A stretch of DNA of 64,000 nt from NCBI GenBank assembly GCA_013216015.1, contig JABSOI010000003.1:1-64000 (forward strand), in the 5' to 3' direction. A model generated the notes under the pieces. It was given only the letters and a program-made list of their open reading frames with translations. It searched no databases and was not told where the DNA came from. Below are positions 61,502 to 64,000 of this stretch, one piece after another; position 1 is the first letter of the stretch; each line of letters starts with the position of its first letter. The DNA is from Alteromonadaceae bacterium (GTDB taxonomy: Bacteria > Pseudomonadota > Gammaproteobacteria > Enterobacterales > Alteromonadaceae). Both the position numbers and the translations under genes were made by a program.

Positions 61502-62166
61502 GATGTTACCTCTTGGTTTTTTAATACTTTTTGACCTGATGAACGTAATTCTTGACGGGAAATTACATCATCAATTGGAATGCCTGTATGAATGGGTGAG
61601 AAAACAGCTATACATAAACCGCAACGGCCTGAAGTAGGTTCACTGCCATAGGGATCTTGTTTGTACCAGGCCGGAACATCAAAATAAATGCGACCGTTGG
61701 TTATTTTATAAATAGCGCTGGCGGGGTACATAGACAACCTATGCGGAAACCAATTTGCCTCACTTTTGTTTTGCAACACAAACACTGAGTGGAAACCTAA
61801 TAACATTTCAACATAGGCTTTTTTGAGTATTGCGCTTAAGCCGGTGCATGTAGAGCCGTCTTCTAAACGACCCTTATGCGGTTTTGAAAACGGAGGGTTA
61901 GCAAAGCCAAAAAGGGGAACACCTTCTTCTTTACACGTTTTTCCCCAGTCTTGTTTAAGCGCATTATCTTGTGCGGTGAAAAACAAAGGGGTTTTGCTGT
62001 TGTTATGGCCATCGGTGAATAGATCTATTGAAAAACCTTGAGGGCAAAACGTTTCTTGTATGCCTAAATACTCTAATTCAGGGGTGATCCATTCATCATT
62101 TACATCACTGGCGCTGTGGCATCCTTTAAGCTTTGCGGCTGTTATTGTGCTTATGTAGTTATGCAT
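61498..62166 (-). CDS. Phage-type DNA N6-adenine methyltransferase
   Basis: A 222-residue protein of the phage N-6-adenine-methyltransferase (Dam) family. It has DEWITPELEYLGI near the N-terminus, FSIDLFTDGHNN, and the catalytic NPPF in FGFANPPFSKPHKG. Such enzymes methylate adenine in phage or host DNA, often at GATC, to evade restriction or regulate packaging. It lacks a recognisable separate target domain, as is usual for this compact type. The gene overlaps the next one by ATGA and belongs to the minus-strand phage cluster. Confidence 0.85.
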   Translation of the reverse strand: MHNYISTITAAKLKGCHSASDVNDEWITPELEYLGIQETFCPQGFSIDLFTDGHNNSKTPLFFTAQDNALKQDWGKTCKEEGVPLFGFANPPFSKPHKGRLEDGSTCTGLSAILKKAYVEMLLGFHSVFVLQNKSEANWFPHRLSMYPASAIYKITNGRIYFDVPAWYKQDPYGSEPTSGRCGLCIAVFSPIHTGIPIDDVISRQELRSSGQKVLKNQEVTS

Positions 62167-62223
62167 ATGGTTTTCTCTATACAGTAATTTAACTGACAGT
62201 GATTAAGTAGTAACTAAGTTCTA

Positions 62224-62469
62224 TTACTTCGGAAGCGAGGGCCAGCGGCTGCCATTCCTAAAAATGTTCAGCATTGATTTTTCGGGCTCGTTGTTATCCC
62301 ACAAGCCCCAGTAACGTTTTGGCTTTGGTTTTTTGAGCCTTAAATCTATCCTGCCCAAATCTAACGCTTGAACAAATGCGAAAAGGTATCCCTGAGTACG
62401 AAAATATTGAATAGAACAATTCTCGTTATTATCATCAAAGCGAATATTATTAATTTCGACTACTAACAT
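62224..62469 (-). CDS. Unknown phage-type protein, 81 residues
   Basis: A small protein with no family I recognise. It begins MLVVEINNIRFDDNNENCSI and has a basic, proline-containing middle (RLKKPKPKRYWGLWDNNEPE). It starts one base after the stop of the gene at 62471-62839, so the two are probably translated together, and it lies upstream of the methyltransferase gene on the same strand. Confidence 0.6.
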   Translation of the reverse strand: MLVVEINNIRFDDNNENCSIQYFRTQGYLFAFVQALDLGRIDLRLKKPKPKRYWGLWDNNEPEKSMLNIFRNGSRWPSLPK

Positions 62470-62470
62470 A

Positions 62471-62839
62471 TTAATTAACCTTTGCTTGTATAGTTTTTAC
62501 GTTTACGGGTTGAACAACGGCACTATTACACTGCAGTGAAATAGTGCCGGGTTCAGTAAGTACAAATACTTTTCTGTCGGAAGGGCTTAAGTTATTTTTA
62601 ACTTGGGTACCTTTAATTGGTTCATTAAAGTTAAAGAAACCTTCAAGTGTTAAGTGCAAAGCGGTGAGACTGCTATGCGCCATGGGGGTATCTAAATTAA
62701 TGTAGCAATGAAACGGATGTGGGATTGTTGCGATATCTACTGTTAAGTGAACATCTTTATGGTGCGTGAGAATAATATTTTTATTTTCTTTGGCCATTAC
62801 TTTGATGCTTTCAATTAATGTCGAGTTTGTATAACGCAT
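62471..62839 (-). CDS. Unknown phage-type protein, 122 residues
   Basis: An uncharacterised protein with alternating strand-like segments (NIILTHHKDVHLTVDIATIPH, then TALHLTLEGFFNF) and no membrane segment. I do not recognise the family. It has AAAGG upstream of its ATG and appears to open the transcript that runs through 62224 and the methyltransferase gene. The 208 bases upstream (62840-63047) would hold its promoter. Confidence 0.6.
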   Translation of the reverse strand: MRYTNSTLIESIKVMAKENKNIILTHHKDVHLTVDIATIPHPFHCYINLDTPMAHSSLTALHLTLEGFFNFNEPIKGTQVKNNLSPSDRKVFVLTEPGTISLQCNSAVVQPVNVKTIQAKVN

Positions 62840-63047
62840 TTGATACCTTTTGGTTTTGTTTTAAAAATAGGTTTTTTATAAAGATAGATACAAGTTGTTA
62901 ACTATTTGTTTACCTTTGTGTTATCTTTAATATAAGTTTTAATTTGGTACATGATGTTAAACCTATGCTGAAGATATTTATCACCACTCAATATAGGGAT
63001 ATAAAACGTGAGTGGTATCGATGTTTATTTACTTTGAGTAGGGGGAA

Positions 63048-63218
63048 TTAATCCATATTTAATTCTTTAATGTAGAGCTCTGCGACAAGAAAAGAGTCTT
63101 TTACTATTGATTCATAACTAAGTTTTTTGGGTTTTATTTTGTGTGTGATTTCAGGAAGAAGAATTTTTAAAGCTTCTTTTGCTACAATTATTCTTATTTC
63201 GTTGGTATTACTCGTCAT
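63048..63218 (-). CDS. Small unknown protein, 56 residues
   Basis: A short open frame on the minus strand from an ATG at 63218 (MTSNTNEIRIIVAKEALKIL) to a TAA at 63048. A GGAA lies eight bases upstream of the start. The predicted product is a charged, helix-rich protein (ILLPEITHKIKPKKLSYESI, then VAELYIKEL). A perfect dyad lies about 46 bases upstream of the start. The codon pattern and ribosome-binding site support a real gene in the phage cluster; a regulatory role is possible but unproven. Confidence 0.55.
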   Translation of the reverse strand: MTSNTNEIRIIVAKEALKILLPEITHKIKPKKLSYESIVKDSFLVAELYIKELNMD

Positions 63219-63263
63219 AATATTTTTCCATTAAAATAAATACATCTAAAGGTTGATTGAAAT

Positions 63264-63281
63264 ATACAAGGTTACTTGTAT
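63264..63281. promoter_or_regulatory. Perfect dyad, possible operator
   Basis: ATACAAG-GTTA-CTTGTAT: two 7-base arms around a 4-base centre. It lies between the divergent genes at 63218 and 63454, where a repressor of the phage-like cluster would be expected to bind. No repressor gene is visible in the window. Confidence 0.45.
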
Positions 63282-63453
63282 TTGGTCAAGGAAATAAACC
63301 AAGGAACACCTTTATTTTAAGGTGGCATTTCTAAGGTATGGTTGTTTATTGGTGGGAAGTGTTAAAACTAGTACGATAAATTTCTAATAATCGGTTGATT
63401 TTAAGCTGAAATCAGCGTATCTATAATTTGTTTTTTGAATGAGGATGTTTATT

Positions 63454-63717
63454 TTGGATGTAAGTGTTAATAAAACAAGTAGTGATCCATCTATATTTAA
63501 TGTGCAAAAGAAGGCTGAAGCGACATTATCAAGTAAAAAAAATGAAGAAGATATAAACGTTGATAGTGATGGTTCCAACAGTGGTATTATTGTTAATTTA
63601 AGTGAAAAGGGACAAGCACTATCTTTAAGTGATACAACAGAATCTGCTGATGATATTGTAACGCGTCAGACTTCCGATGGTGGAGGTGCAAATGGCGGTG
63701 GTAATCGCCCACCGTAA
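63454..63717 (+). CDS. Unknown small hydrophilic protein with Gly/Asn/Pro tail
   Basis: An 87-residue protein with no membrane segment and no family I recognise. It is rich in Ser, Asp and Lys and ends TSDGGGANGGGNRPP. I prefer the TTG at 63454, which has GAGG nine bases upstream, over the ATGs at 63439 and 63445, which have none in position. A middle segment reads VNLSEKGQALSLSD, a motif seen in several small uncharacterised proteobacterial proteins. The next gene starts 18 bases after the stop, so it forms a two-gene unit with the membrane protein. A precursor peptide role is only a speculation from size and tail. Confidence 0.55.
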   Translation: MDVSVNKTSSDPSIFNVQKKAEATLSSKKNEEDINVDSDGSNSGIIVNLSEKGQALSLSDTTESADDIVTRQTSDGGGANGGGNRPP

Positions 63718-63735
63718 TAATTTGAAGAATTATAT

Positions 63736-64000
63736 ATGATTGAAATAACTAGTACGTTGGTAGAAATTACAGTTGCTATTGCAATATTTGTTGTTTATAT
63801 CAATATTGGAACTTTATTAATCGCAGCTGTTGTTGGTGATATAAATAGTAGCCCTTTTATCACTATATTTTGTTTAACATTGGCTAACTGTATCTCATCC
63901 ATTGCTTCTTCTGTAATGGCTGATTATTTTGGTGTTGTTAACCTCGAATTTATGAGGCATTTATGGTACGTATCACTGGCGTGTATAAATATAATCACTA
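63736..64000 (+). CDS. Unknown membrane protein, 5' part (runs off the window)
   Basis: The frame is open from the ATG at 63736 to the end of the window (88 codons). It encodes at least two strongly hydrophobic segments (LVEITVAIAIFVVYINIGTL and PFITIFCLTLANCISSIASS) and begins a third (WYVSLACINIIT). A GAAG precedes the ATG by eight bases. I do not recognise the family from this part. It is probably cotranscribed with the small protein before it. Confidence 0.6.
   Translation, partial: MIEITSTLVEITVAIAIFVVYINIGTLLIAAVVGDINSSPFITIFCLTLANCISSIASSVMADYFGVVNLEFMRHLWYVSLACINIIT

Overview
The window is AT-rich chromosomal DNA from a marine gammaproteobacterium, most likely of the order Alteromonadales and probably Colwelliaceae (Colwellia or Thalassotalea type). 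This rests on gene orders seen here (alaS-csrA, fadB-fadA, holD-rimI, smrB/prmB-aroC, leuS-lptE-holA-nadD-rsfS-rlmH-mrdA-rodA-rlpA-dacA-ybeD-lipB-lipA, rpsP-rimM-trmD-rplS), on the protein sequences and on the many short palindromic repeats. The genus is an inference; no rRNA or tRNA gene was recognised.

Layout. 1-1200: the right part of an IS4-family (Tn5-like) insertion sequence, then stacked repeats: a 51-bp tandem duplication, a MITE remnant and a second 227-bp MITE nested inside the first. 1204-5229: csrA, alaS and recX on the minus strand. 5470-7734: a large lipoprotein with BACON-like domains. 8004-11349: the fadBA fatty-acid beta-oxidation operon. 11788-15586: a two-gene spermidine-synthase-like unit, rluF, and holD-rimI flanked by two related palindromic repeats. 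15843-22215: a frameshifted outer-membrane barrel gene, a serine-hydrolase lipoprotein, and an ECF sigma factor with a putative anti-sigma protein and a von Willebrand lipoprotein. 22418-26340: gamma-glutamyltransferase and oligopeptidase B in a translationally coupled pair. 26341-27337: non-coding DNA with a microsatellite and a decayed secreted-protein gene. 27297-31996: a large hybrid sensor kinase/response regulator/diguanylate cyclase whose 3' end is cut by a MITE. 32124-39799: an insulin-degrading-enzyme-like protease, sixA, smrB, prmB, aroC and an MFS transporter, with three copies of one MITE family. 40185-54045: a long minus-strand cluster for lipoylation, cell elongation, NAD synthesis, ribosome silencing, DNA polymerase III delta, LPS assembly and leucyl-tRNA synthesis. 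54351-59584: ybeL, a Lon-like protease and the rpsP operon. 60607-64000: a degraded prophage-like segment (integrase remnant, phage N6-adenine methyltransferase and small unknown genes), ending in a small Gly-rich protein gene and a membrane protein cut by the window edge.

Most of the window is conserved housekeeping sequence. The less ordinary content is the effect of small non-autonomous mobile elements on genes: one MITE replaces the C-terminus of the diguanylate cyclase, another supplies the stop codons of both sixA and smrB, and a third locus shows three mobile elements stacked. The right-hand prophage remnant and the unknown two-gene unit at the edge are the best places to look for an undescribed system; nothing here proves one.
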